Shown here one piece after another: positions 46,673 to 58,329 of a stretch of DNA of 64,000 bases. The translations under genes and the position numbers were made by a program. The stretch is from Schistosoma mansoni (taxonomy: Eukaryota > Platyhelminthes > Trematoda > Strigeidida > Schistosomatidae), in NCBI RefSeq assembly GCF_000237925.1, contig NW_017386097.1, positions 1 through 64,000 on the forward strand, given 5' to 3'. The first letter of the stretch is position 1, and each line of letters begins with the position of its first letter. The notes beneath the pieces were generated by a model that did not search any database, had not been told where the DNA came from, and worked only from the letters and a program-made list of their open reading frames with translations.

Positions 46673-49442
46673 ATGAAAGTAGGAAGAGAAAGGATGAAAA
46701 GATAAGGCGGACTAAAATGTACAACCAGAAAACTCTTTCAGTTAAGAAAGTTAGAACCACTCTTTATGTAGAAAGTAAAAGAAGGTTACAGCAGGTTCGC
46801 CACTGGCTTCTATTCTGAGCCATATCTGATAACGTCTCTAGCCACTGTGTTGCACCATCTCTCGGACCCCAGCCAGGGAGTCGTGAAGGACTAACAGAAG
46901 CTAGCCCTTTGCAGCTCTCTTTCATGCCACGACACCATGTCATACACTGACCTCCTCTCCGCTTTTTCCAACCAGTCCCAGAGTCGGCAAATAATGCACG
47001 ACGTGGAAGTTTCTGGGACGACATTCGTAAAACATGTCCAAGCCACCGAAGTCGGTGTTTCAAGATGGTGACACCAATCGAATTATCGTCTCTGCGCCCG
47101 AGCACACGATGCCGAACCTCTGCATTACTAACATGGTGTTGCCACTGTATGTCAGCAATCCTTCGGAGACAACGATGATCGAACACAGAGAGACGTCTAA
47201 CATCCTCAACTCGGAGAGGCCAGGTTTCACAAGCATAGAGCAAAACTGCTCTCACCGACGCGTTGTAGATCCGACCTTTTACAGCCAAACTAACATCACG
47301 AAGGCGCCAAAGATGGCCCAGATTGGCATAAGCCGCTCTGGCTTTCATTATACGTGCACCAATCTCATCACTCACGCCACCACCAGCACTTATATAGCTA
47401 CCTAGATACACGAACTTCTCAACTACTTCAATCTGCTCACCATCTAGGGTGAGTGCAGGATGAGAATCCTGCCAGTCTTGTAGGAGTACTTTGCACTTGG
47501 AGGGTGCAAAGCACATGCCGTACCTGCGGACACTGATTGCCAACTGATTAAGTGCGGATTGCATGGCTTGAGCATTATCGCACAGTAAGACAATATCATC
47601 CGCATACTCAAGGTCGAGAAGTCGTTCTCCAGGCAACATATTCACACCGCCATTACTTACATCCATCAGAGCTGTTTCCAGGATGTCATCGATGGCAAAG
47701 TTGAAGAGGAATGGTGAGATCGGGCAACCCTGCCCGATGGATCAGTCGTCACCGGCCATGGGGGGCAGGACAAACTGGTTGATGTTGCCGGAGCAGCAGG
47801 CCAGTTGAACTGCCCTTCGAAGAATTCCGCCCATCGTCCAAGACGTCGAGAGATGTTAGTGATTGGCATCCCGTCATCCTCGTAGATTGTTTCACTCACA
47901 CCAGATTTTTGCTGCCAGTGGCTCGGATGAGTTGGAAGAGCTTCCGGTAGTTACCAGATGCAGCTGCTGCTTCCATCTCATTAGCACGCTCCAACCACCA
48001 GGCTTCTCGGTCCTTACGCAAGCTTTGCCCGATTTCACTACGTAACAGCCTTCGTTTGTGGTCATACTCACGGTCACCCGGAGTAGACTGATGGGCTTCC
48101 ATCAGTTGTAAGGAGCCAGAAGAAACCCAGTGCTTGTAAGCGGGACGTTTCGCGAAGCCGCAAGCGGCTTTACTCGCCATTTTCATGGCGTCGTGAAGAT
48201 GCAACCAATGCTCATCTATACTTTTCGGTGGGATGGTAGCTAGCCTAGAGGCTAGCTCTGCTCGATACTTACTTGCAACAGATGTTGCAGCCAGTTTACT
48301 AACATCGATCCGTTGGTGGTGGTCAATCCTTCGGCCACTGAAAAGTAAGGTGAGATTGGCGCAGACCAGAGCATGATCAGACTCCAGATAGGTACTCCAA
48401 AAGGAGCGACAGTCTTGTACACAACCACGCCAGCGGTAGCTGATCGCGATGTGATCAATCTGAGTCCAGGCTTGAGATGCAGAGGGAGGACGCCAGGTGG
48501 CACACCGGCGATGACTGTGCCGGAAGTTAGTGCTAGCCAGAAACAGGTTGTGGTCTGTGCACAGTTGCAGCAAACGGTCCCCGTTATCTGTCCTGCGACC
48601 AACAAGTCCCCATCGGCCACCTAAACGACTCTCTTCTGTGCCTAGACGCCCGACCTGTGCATTCAAGTCTCCGGCTAATACTACAATATCTGTCGAACGC
48701 GCTTTCTGGAGAACTGTTAACTGGTGGTAAAACTCATCCTTGATCGCATCCGGGCTGCAATCTGTCGGGGCATAGGCGGAGATGACGAAAAGACACCGTT
48801 TCTCACGCCGGTTTCTTCTCACTTTGATGGAACTTTCTAATCTAACAGCACATAACCGACTGTTAATGAGGATCCAATCGATTAGTGCTGCCTTAGCCCT
48901 AGCGCTTAGTGCAACACCAACGCCAGCAAGACCGGAAGAAGATGCCACAGGGTCCCCGGATAAGCGCACGTGAAACAAGCTTTTCGAGGCGACAGATGGA
49001 GAGCGAAATTGTAGTACTTCACTAGAGTCTTGAATACGGGTCTTGTATAGACAACAAACATCAACATTAAGACTTTCTAAAGACATAGCCAGCCCCATCT
49101 GTTGTCCGATCTGCGTCAGTGTGCGAACGTTGAAGGAAGCCAGCTTGAACGGCGTACGTGGTTTCAGAAAGACTGCTTCAGTATTCGTAATCGGTGGAAG
49201 CATTCACTTTCAACCAGACAGTGACTGGAGATCGTTTAGATAGGACAGAGTTTCCACCATGGGCGAGCTACTGCATAAGTTGGAAAGGAAAGATACACAA
49301 TTTGGGAATAAAGGGAGTGAAAAAGCGACGTAGTAAATAATAGTAATAATAATAATAATAATGGTAATAATAATAATAATGTAAATTGTCTTTCTTCTAT
49401 TAGGAACGAGAGCAGTGTAGTTAGTGTAGTGCGTCATTTCAT
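46673..49442 (-). mobile_element. RTE-type LINE (family C, sister of A), inserted in an R500 repeat
   Basis: 5' leader from about 49442, ORF from 49203, 3' end near 46673. R500 sequence continues on both sides, so it inserted into a copy of that repeat. Its ORF has an internal deletion near 47745 (see the coding entry). Confidence 0.85.
46800..49203 (-). pseudogene. RTE family C endonuclease-RT with internal deletion
   Basis: Endonuclease is complete in a 435-residue open frame: FKLASFNVRTLTQIGQQMGL, LFVISAYAPTDCS, VVLAGDLNAQVGRLG, WTQIDHIAISYRWRG, ESDHALVCANL. The RT starts after a frame change (SETIYEDDGMPITNISRR). Near 47745 the sequence jumps from the pre-RT region CPPWPVTTD straight into GCPISPFLFNFAID..., so the first RT blocks, including the FLDLxxAFD aspartate motif, are missing. 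The later RT (LLDLEYADDIVLL), the thumb and [20 protein letters not shown] remain open to about 46800. Protein identity with family A is clearly visible along the shared parts. Confidence 0.87.
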
Positions 49443-49497
49443 GTCATTTGTGTGTGGGCTGTGATACTGCCCGGGTGCCCAAACCGAAGCAGTCAAG
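49443..49497 (-). repeat. R500 repeat, 5' piece of the split copy
   Basis: Minus strand: GCTTCGGTTTGGGCACCCGG and GCAGTATCACAGCCCACACAC. Continues after the LINE at 46672. Confidence 0.7.
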
Positions 49498-50175
49498 TGT
49501 GATTCAAATGATGCATGTTGTGTTGTATCGGAGAATCTTGCTTTCCCCTTTGTTTTTATTAAGACCTACTGCTGCTGAGGCTGCTGCTACACTGGTTGTC
49601 TTCTGCATTTGTTGTTGCGTGTGTGATAAAAGAGCCAGATCATCTGCGAAGTCTAGATCGTCCAGCTGCATCCTAGCTGCCCACTGTATCCCGTGCTTCC
49701 CTTCAGATGTTGACGTTTTCATAATCCAGTCGATCACCAGGAAAAAGAGAAAGTGTGATAGTATGCAACCTTTCTGACACCGGTCTTTACTGCGAACGAG
49801 TCTGTCAACTATCCTCCATCCACTATTTTGCATTTTAATCCATCATAGGAATTCCGTATGATATTGACTATCTTCTTAGGCAGGCACGTCGTAGTGTCGA
49901 TGAAGCCTCTATAGTGTCCTGTCCACGCTATAAAATACTTTCTCGTAGTCAATGAAGTTGATGTAGAGTGGTGAATTCCATTTAATCGATTGTTCCACAG
50001 CGATCCGTAGAGTTGCGATTTGGTCTGTACACGATCAATTCTTACGGAGTCCTTCATTTTATTTTACAATACCCTGTTGAAGACTTTTCCTGGTATTGAA
50101 AGAAGAGTGATACCTCTGTAATTCTCACACATACTGAGATCACCTTTCTTTGGTATTTCGATTTTCTGAGTTTAT
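49498..50175 (-). mobile_element. RTE LINE (family B), internal RT fragment
   Basis: Minus strand encodes RT blocks including SKDRCQKGCILSHFLFFLVI, LDDLDFADDLALLSHTQQQM and LNKNKGESKILRYNTT. Upstream RT motifs extend to about 50170 in decayed form. No 3' tail. Confidence 0.82.
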
Positions 50176-51784
50176 CAATTTGATGGGTATGACGTTTTTA
50201 TTTGTCCTTTATCTAACTCTAAAGTAAGTGATACTCAGCGACGGATGTGCCTGATTATGCTTCTCTAGATCAGTAGGATTGTTAGGTACACGTGGAAGAG
50301 GTAAATACAATCACGCTCTCTGTTATTTCTTACCTTTAGGAGAGATCCATAGTGAGATAAAATATATGACTCTACTGAAGTAATCGTTTTCTGCGAAAAT
50401 TTATATTTATACATGTCACTATTAACCAGATTGCATCATACTTGAAATTCAATAACAAATAACGAACTGCTTTACAACATGTTAGTTTGAGAAACGTATT
50501 GATTTACTAGTGTAAGGATACACAATCTATAATTGTAATACGGTATTCATAGCATTTTGACTCAACAGCGATTTGACCTTCATACCTGTCCTTAGTTGGT
50601 TTTAATTATACCTTATATGTCAGTGATTGAAATTGTAGGATGAATTTTTATTAGACTGTTAGTTTCTCTATTTCATATTTGTTGTATTTCAATAAATAAA
50701 TAAATTTGACATATAAGCATCGAAGCCAAACAGAAAGAAAATACTGGGTCTAAGAAATCGGCTTGTCAGCATGCGTTATCATGGTATATCTACGTTTTTT
50801 TTGGTGGTGGGGAATTGATACTTTAGTGGCTCACTTATCTGACTCAAGTTATATCGTAGAATGATTGCTATAGAAATACATATCATGACTACCCTCGTAT
50901 ATATACATCGACTTAACTCACGTTGGTGGAGAACGGAGTTGAAGAAATCATACGAGAATAGATTTCGAATACGTGTATTTTATACAATCGTTGATCCAAA
51001 CAAACAATCGAAGAAACGAGGCGAAATGACGCGTGGTGGAGAAGGCGAGTGAGACAACTCGATTTGACCAAGCATGAATCAATGTTTATAGTTAGACATG
51101 CGATGAGTTAGATAAGAAATGCACACCCATACGGTTACATAAAAGCAGTCAAGGTTGGTAAACGAATAATTGACCAGGTCAAAATGTGGCTCGAGAATAA
51201 TGGATAAATTGGTTTGTTCAGAGACTAGAATAACCTATGTGGGCTTGACATAGAACTATCCTCTACAATACTATCTGTGTAATTTGAATTCGTGTCAACG
51301 AGTTCGAGAACATGGACTTCATTATGAAGTCGAAATGAATCATACCACTGACCTAGAATTTCATGATGCTAATTATTCTATTTGTAAAGGCAATAAACAC
51401 TTCATGAATAAACCACCCAGCTCTAATAACATGATTTCATCAAAATTAGATTATTCCATAAACGAAGACAAGGCAATGAATCAAAACTGAATATATATTT
51501 CTAATTCTTTGTATTATGACGTTGTCGGTACTCAAAGCTCCATGATGACCAGTCTCTCTTGGTATATATGAATGCCTCTATATTGTCCATAGATAAATGT
51601 TTTTTTCAATACTTGTAAATAACAACTATTAGTGGAATATAGAAAGCTTATTTCACCCTATATAGAACTTATTAGCTAGATGTACACACATTTCAAAGTT
51701 GATATAGAAACTTGAATTTCTTAAGTATTACTTCAAACATCAGTGAATTATATAATAAGCTTAAAGTGATATTACTTGGATTAT
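50176..51784. other. No gene recognised
   Basis: AT-rich; the open frames at 50861-51052 and 51284-51490 have no recognised domain and their codon composition does not stand out. Confidence 0.35.
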
Positions 51785-51920
51785 TTTTTCTGGTTAGCAT
51801 CATTTTAGCGAGTTAGTTTTCTACAGGATGTGGTCGCTAACCCCATGCCAAACCCTCCCCCTTTATCCGGGTCTGGGACTGACAGTAACCTCAGAGGAGC
51901 TCTAGGAGGAGTTTTAAAGT
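51785..51920 (+). repeat. GC-rich repeat G, copy 1
   Basis: About 130 bp (TTTTTTCTGGTTAGC ... GAGGAGCTCTAGGAGGAGTT), shared with 59140-59270. Notably GC-rich for this window, family unknown. Confidence 0.7.
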
Positions 51921-52125
51921 GATGTAATTATTGTGATTAAGAAAAAACGAAACAAATCATCAATAAAATTTTAATTCAAACCTGAAAAATGACTAACTTA
52001 TAGTGATAGATATCTTATATACTGAGAAAAGGTTTCTTTCGACTCATTAGTTTTAGTTTTCATTTATAAACAATTGAGAACGTTTTATGCATGTATTTCC
52101 ACTGAACAACAACGAACTTAACTCC

Positions 52126-52430
52126 TATTGTAGTGTGGTCTACTTATACCCATATAAGTAGTATATGGTGATGGTCAGACATAGAATGTATTTTGACAGA
52201 AGATCGATAAGGAATGAACAGGAATGAAGAGCAATCGGTACGAAAATGCATGAACAATGAAATCAGAGAAGACAGACTGATATTTACAGAAGGAACAGTG
52301 AAGATTGAGACAATTGATTGTTATTTTGCAAATTAACTGTTTAACTGTATGGTTATCAGAATTTAGTGAGATAGTCGGCAATTCGTCCGATTGTCCCCAC
52401 CCGTGTTTTGTTCACTACATTATTACTATG
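52126..52430 (+). repeat. MITE-like repeat E, copy 1
   Basis: About 305 bp with imperfect terminal inverted repeats (ATTGTAGTGTGG at the left; the right end read in reverse is AATGTAGTGAAC) and a hallmark internal CTACTTATAC..ATATAAGTAG hairpin. It is the uninterrupted relative of the copy at 52580. Confidence 0.7.
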
Positions 52431-52579
52431 TTCAATCATGTTATATTCTAAATAAATATGTTAATTGTTTTATAAATAGATCATGTTATAACTTGTTTTA
52501 CAATATGTAGTATAACACGAATAATGGTTAATGTCAAACAGTTCAATAATCTTACCATGATTCTATATTATTAATCTCA

Positions 52580-53455
52580 ATTATAGTGTGTTGTAGGCTA
52601 CTTATATCGGCACAAGTAGTATAGAACGATAGTTAGGAATATTATATCTGTCAGCAGGAGACTGAGAAGGAAAGAATGGAAACGGTAAGCAATTGGCATG
52701 AAAATACAGGAGCAATGAAATCTAAGATGATTGACTGATATTTGTTATGACTTGACCTAGCCGTCGCCAATTTATGTTTTTGACCTAGGCTGTAGCCAAT
52801 TGTTATGACTTGACCAAGGTCGTCGCTGATTCGTTATGACCTTACGAATTTAACAAGGACGTAATTCGCGTAAATTATCCACCAATAGAATACGACTTCT
52901 ACGACCTTCACACTGCGACAATGACGTTCGATTAGTATGAGTAATCTAGCGTCCTTATTAGTCCTTATCCGCCTAACCCGTCCACTTGAGTCCAAAACAC
53001 CAATAGCAGCCTCGGCAATACGAATCGTTTATTTCAAGCATACTTTGTTTATATATCAGACAGACAGGCCACATCATACCATAAAATAGAAAATAATATT
53101 TGTACAAAACCAAGTCAAATGAGGCTGTAAGCGTGGGAGACAATAATCAATAAACTGAGTATAACTTAGGAACGGTAAATCATACAATAATAATCAATAG
53201 GTCAAAATGAAGCTTACAATAAGATGAATATAGATATAGATAATCTAGTTACCGAATAGTTATACAATAAGTATGATAGTCCAATAGTAGGTCCTCCAAG
53301 TTACCCGTACTTATGTCTTCGCTACTACATAACAATATTTGCAAAAGGAACAGACTAGTTTGAGACAATTGATTGATATTTTGTAAATGAAGTATATACT
53401 GCATAATTCTCAGATTTTACTAAGAGGTCCCCACTGGTTTTTGTGTTCATTACAA
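52580..53455 (+). repeat. MITE-like repeat E, copy 2, split by a solo LTR
   Basis: Left piece 52580-52742, right piece 53335-53455. The junction sequence CTGATATTT is whole in copy 1, so copy 1 represents the empty site. Confidence 0.75.
52743..53334 (-). mobile_element. Solo LTR (family L1), second copy
   Basis: 592 bp, TGTTATGAC...ATAACA, with the 5-bp duplication ATATT at 52738-52742 and 53335-53339. From about 52960 to 53290 it parallels the LTR at 3664-4176 (same order of blocks CACCAATA, CATACCATAAAATAGAAAAT, AAGCTTACAATAAGA). The left part has three imperfect repeats of about 40 bp (GTTATGACTTGACC...GTCGTCGCC) not present in the other copy. Confidence 0.85.
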
Positions 53456-53950
53456 TAGATGAATTGTGACAAATCAACAAATACAAAATCTAGCTCAAGC
53501 ATGTGTCCTACTTGAGCTAGAAAATATCAGACCCTTATTTGAGATAAATCAAATCTATGAAAGTGAATAGAAGTATTTTAAAGAAAACAAGAACGTAATT
53601 TTTAGTACATTTAGATTATGTCTAGCAATGGAATCTAGAAAGTATGTTTCATTCCATTTTGAATTTATCAGCTGAATATCCCTGCATTTCAGTATTGATT
53701 ATCACTATGAAATCCGAACTCAATACCTGTTGCTATAAACAGGTTATTCGTTGAACCACTGAGTCTAGATAGTTATTAAATTGTTTAGTGTATATGAAGT
53801 GTTTTGTACATGTATGAATTTTCCTATTGATGATATTGAAGGCTGTATGTGAATAGTTTTTTTTGTTGTCCCACATGGTGTTTACTTTTCTAAGTATACA
53901 ATTTTTCATAGGTAATTGAATTTTTATATCTCCAGGATCCTAAAAAAAAG

Positions 53951-54185
53951 GAGTATGAACCAATTATTGGTCACCGGCTACCATAGGACTGCATCTCGTC
54001 ATGTTTCTCCACTGCCTTGTGAATGAAATCTCTGGGTCAAACGCCCGGGATGTGACCCCCTAAGAAAACCACCTGTTTCAGTTTGGGCACCAGGACAATA
54101 TCCCAGCTCTCACACAAACTGAATGATTTATGTGGCGCATATCTATTTGTTACTTCCTTGTACCAATGTTTATATGTTTAAATAA
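53951..54185 (+). repeat. R500 interspersed repeat, copy 6 (3' half)
   Basis: Starts GTATGAACCAATTATTGGTC and ends TTATATGTTTAAATAATAAAT. Confidence 0.8.
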
Positions 54186-54569
54186 TAAATAATAATGATT
54201 TATTGTATACCTTAGCAGCATACAAAAGAATTGCTAGGTGACTAGAAAATCAGAAACATATTTATTCTCCATTTTCAGTCTCATGTTTACAACTTCTATC
54301 ACTAATCACTCCAAAGGCTCAATCAAGTTTTTTTAACATGCATACAAATTGTTTTTGGGCTAAATATTATTTATCTAAAACTTACCTAATAGAGTAATTG
54401 TTGTCTCCAATAATACTTGAATAACTAGCTTTTATATAATACACACTTCATTACCAACCATAAGAATAGATGGAGATGAATAGAATCTAATCAGCACTGA
54501 AAACTCCTTAATTAAAAGTCAATCAATTATAATACAAGGATTTGTTACAATATTGTAAATTTTGTGCTA

Positions 54570-54625
54570 CACATATTACTTACTTACTTACTTACTTACT
54601 TTACGCCTGTTACTCCCAATGGAGC
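54570..54625 (-). mobile_element. RTE family B 3' tail stub
   Basis: A run of TTAC repeats (54575-54602) joined to ACGCCTGTTACTCCCAATGG, the family 3' end. The rest is absent. Confidence 0.7.
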
Positions 54626-54666
54626 TACACATATACTTAATATTAAATAAAATGAATCTTATTACT

Positions 54667-54960
54667 AATATTGTAGTGTATTCTACTTATATCTGTCGAC
54701 ATAAGTAGTATATAAAACCAATCAAAAGTGGAATGCCTAGCAGCAGAAGGCTGTGGAGATTGAATTGAAAAGAATGGGAACAGAGATTAATTGCATTATC
54801 AATAAAGGAACGATGAAGATCAAGACATTGATGAAAGATTTACAAATAAAGTATTGAATGTTTGGTTTTCATAATTTTCCAAAGAACTCTGTAAGTTTGT
54901 GCTGAACAATAAATTGGTTGTCTCCACCTAAGTATTCGTCCATTACACTAACATTACTAG
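54667..54960 (+). repeat. MITE-like repeat E, copy 3
   Basis: Left end TAATATTGTAGTGTA; right end read in reverse TAATGTTAGTGTAATG, giving the clearest terminal inverted repeats of the family. Internal hairpin CTACTTATAT..ACATAAGTAG. Confidence 0.72.
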
Positions 54961-55076
54961 TTATATTAAAGTGCCATATACATGCTTTCAACTTTAAGAA
55001 GCTACTAAGAAATAAAATTCCACATATTCTGTAAGTTTACTTTCAATCGAAATTTCTATAGAATTATCATAGTACT

Positions 55077-55842
55077 TACTTACTTACTTATTTACTTACG
55101 CCTGTTACACCTCAAGGAGGAGCATAGGCCTCACACCACCATTCTCCATCCAACCCGTCCTGTGCAATCCTTTCCAGTTCTTTCCAGTTGTTATTCATCC
55201 TTTTCATATCTGCTTCTATTTCCCGGCGTAATGTGTTTTTGACCTTCCTCTTTTCCACTTCACTTCCGGATTCCAAGTTAGCGATTGCCTCATGATGCAG
55301 GTTGGTGATTTCCTAATGTGTGTCCTATCCACTCCCAACGTCTTTTCCTAATTTCCTCTTCAGCTAGAAGCTGGTTTGTCCTCTCCCACAAAAAACCGTT
55401 GCCGATGGTGTCCGGTCAGTGAATGTTGAGTATCTTGTGTAGACAACTGTTTGTAAATACTTGTAACTTCTTGACGATGGATTTAGTAGTTCTCCGCGTT
55501 TCAGCTCCGTACAGTAGGACTGACTGTCTTGACGTTCGTATTGAAGATTCTCACTTTGAAGTTAGTTGACAGTTGTTTTGAGTTCCATATGTTCTTCAAT
55601 TGTAGGAATGTGATCCTTGATTTGCCAGTCCTCGCCTTTACATCTGCATCAGATCATCCTTGTTCATCAATGATGCTTCCCAGGTACGTGAATGTTTCCA
55701 CATCTTCCAGAGTTTCCCCATCAAGTGTGATTGGATTGGTGTTCTGGGTGTTGTATTTGAGAATCTTTCTTTTTCCTTTGCGTATGTTGAGACCTATTGA
55801 TGCAGAGACTGCTGCTACATTCGCCGTCTTCATAGTAATTAA
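55077..55842 (-). mobile_element. RTE LINE (family B), 3' fragment
   Basis: Tail of TAAG-type repeats at 55077-55097, then the C-terminal coding part on the minus strand (QLKNIWNSKQL-like, LLYGAET-like blocks), broken. Confidence 0.82.
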
Positions 55843-56119
55843 ACATGAATAGTAAAGTTATACAAATTGTTATTGTTAAAAAAAACAGACTAGAAAAAGT
55901 ACAGGAATCAAGTACTTTTACAAATATTTTACAATCGATTATTCTTATGAATACACTCTAGAAGACAAAGTAACAGCATCTAAATGAAGATAGTATAGTT
56001 TAAAATCAATGAAACTCTTAATTAGTCTAATTAATGTTAGATTAACTAAGTTATTATTATTATTATCTAAAGTCAACATTCACACATATTTTATACCAGT
56101 TGAAGAGTCACAGAAGATC

Positions 56120-56335
56120 AAAAAGCATTGGTCAAACGTTTTCCAATAGTTTAAGGTTGGTGTTTGATGGTTAGAGGTGGTTGGTAGGTATCCAACAGGC
56201 ATGATTTCCGTATTGGTTAGCGGTTGTTATTAAGTCGTACCTGCACTCTTGAAATCCCTAATGGGATTCGAACCCAAATCACCCATGTTTGCAACCTAGG
56301 AAGTTACCACTGAGCTATCTGGGCAGCGACTGACC
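56120..56335 (-). mobile_element. tRNA-Cys-like SINE or tRNA pseudogene with trailer
   Basis: Minus strand begins GCCCAGATAGCTCAGTGGTA (A-box), has an anticodon-like loop TTGCAAA (GCA, Cys) and ends the tRNA part with GGGTTCGAATCCCA (perfect B-box with pairing T-stem). The anticodon stem has mismatches and no proper acceptor stem is seen, and a non-tRNA trailer follows, so SINE is more likely than a functional tRNA. Confidence 0.6.
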
Positions 56336-56915
56336 TTATGTTTAGGAGCAATTATGATTATTCAACAGTGACTTCACATAACATCGAAATTAGGGATTTT
56401 CAAGTCTTCTAGAAAGACTATGATATTATTGAGCTAGTGAATTGGAACTGTGTAACCTACGACCCTCCTAACAACAGTCGAATCACAAAATATAAGGAGT
56501 TTTACACAAAGTCATTAGTTCTATAGACGATGTCAAAAAAGGTTATTTTTAACTTATACAAAATCTCCATAAAACCATGAAAAAGGATCTAATGATTAGT
56601 ACTGGTATGAATTGCTGTTCTAGCGAGAAGCTATTATCTGCTGAGTTAACCACGTTTAATCATGAGACAGAACATCGCATATTAAGTTACATTAGAAACC
56701 CTATACTTCGAAAAAATAATTTACGTCACAAACTATGGACAATTAAATATGGATTCAATAACTAAATCTTATCTTTGTCTTTATAAGATCCAAACGTTCT
56801 GGTTCCGATATCTGTTTATGTCGTTAAAGTACACTATTATGAGGCTTCAAACTAGTCTAGAACTGTTGTCCAGTACTTTTTAGTCTTCTCCAGATGATAT
56901 TACTGGATAAAAATT
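56336..56915. other. No gene recognised
   Basis: Contains a 62-codon open frame (56577-56765) without motif. Confidence 0.35.
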
Positions 56916-56920
56916 GATTT

Positions 56921-57274
56921 TGTTATATCTAGAAGCTTTGATTCTTACTATGTCGCGTACTACTAGACTACTTGAACGATCGAACCCTCAACGTCGCAAG
57001 AGAGAAGACAGAAGACTAGCAAGCAGGAAGTTTATTCCCCAAAACAATGTCAAAATATAGTACAGAAATTCCATGTATTTATAGTTTTTGACTCAGAATA
57101 AATCATCATTCCAGACAACCAATAGGCACATAAGGGGTCATTCTGATCCATCCAATGGGGAAGCTACACGTCGACATTCTAGAATATTCCCCTAACAGTG
57201 ATTGGATGGAATGTCTTCGGCTCTTTCTGGGCTTCTTGAGGCTTCCTCGAGCTTACCAATTAGCCATCCTTACA
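56921..57274 (-). mobile_element. Solo LTR (family L2)
   Basis: 354 bp flanked by the 5-bp duplication GATTT (56916-56920 and 57275-57279). On the minus strand it starts TGTAAGGATGG, has a TATA box in AACTATAAATACATG, then GGGGAATAAACTTCC (polyadenylation signal), and ends ATATAACA: the normal U3-R-U5 order. No internal genes nearby. The 5-bp duplication suggests BEL/Pao or another 5-bp group; unassigned. Confidence 0.87.
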
Positions 57275-57279
57275 GATTT

Positions 57280-57954
57280 ATTTTCCGCAAAATAGCTAAA
57301 TAAAAATGATAAAATCTTATTTCCTACACTATGTAAACTATGAATAAACAGAAAACAATAGAGAGTTTAGTGAAAAATATTTGCGTCGGAAATTAGGCAA
57401 CAAAATACAATGAAGCTATGACTAACCACGGAACGGGAATCCATACCGATCTATTCACTTAATTCAAACTTATAAAGAATGACAGACAACTGATACGATT
57501 CCCAAAGATTAAGCCTAGCCGTCAAGTCTTAACTTATTGGAGAATGAGTGACCTACAAGTCAATGTGATGTTTAGGATTATTTGAATAATGATAAGAATT
57601 AGGAATCCCAGAAATAACGCAATTTAGCCAAGAAGAACTATATGAACACTAACGAAAGAATTGTATTTGGAATTAGAAATCAAGCAAACATCAAATACAA
57701 AGGATTCATTAGTTCATACAAACACCATGGTCAATTTGCCCCAACCGCTTAAAGCGTTTCATAATGTTTATTTTAGGTTGACATTTTGTATATGGGCATG
57801 TTGTTTTATCATATGAATACTGTTTTTCTAGCTAGTGGTCTTCTACCTGATTTCTTATCACTATCAAGCTTAAGTTACTAATACGGCCTTATGAGTAGCC
57901 ACCACTTGGACAGATTATATTATTGAGTTCATCTCTCGATTAGCGTTCTAGGTG
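57280..57954. other. No gene or repeat recognised
   Basis: AT-rich sequence without supported features. Confidence 0.35.
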
Positions 57955-58250
57955 AGACTATAATTTATGGACGACCTATGAAAGACGCTATAGTGACCTC
58001 GTGTGTCTACCTACTAACCAGAGCTAAATGAGGGATATAAAGCAGTTTGAAGAATAAGGATTATGATTCACAGTTGATGGTTAGGATTACAAATTAGATT
58101 AACGGTTTTTCATCACGAACTGACATCAGCTATAATGCCAAAACTCTATTTAGCCAAATGGATGAGTGAATTTCGGACCAAAATCCAAGATCTGTTGTCT
58201 TAAATCTGATTAGTTCATCCATAAATTATAGTTTTGCCGCATTCTATTAA
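57955..58250 (+). repeat. MITE-like repeat F, best copy
   Basis: About 295 bp with terminal inverted repeats ACTATAATTTATGGACGA and, read in reverse at the right end, AACTATAATTTATGGATGA. No coding capacity. Size and ends fit a non-autonomous DNA transposon. Confidence 0.72.
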
Positions 58251-58329
58251 TTAATTTTAATAACCACAAACCTTGTTCAATTAAATCATAATACAGTTAT
58301 TAAGGATCTGTAATAAAATCAGTTTTTTC

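Noticed and set aside
50861-51490. Small open frames of 63 and 68 residues as host genes
   Set aside because: No motif, no splice context and no upstream or downstream coding support.
56253-56335. Functional tRNA-Cys gene
   Set aside because: A-box, B-box and a GCA anticodon are visible, but the anticodon stem has mismatches and no acceptor stem pairs, so a SINE or pseudogene is more likely.
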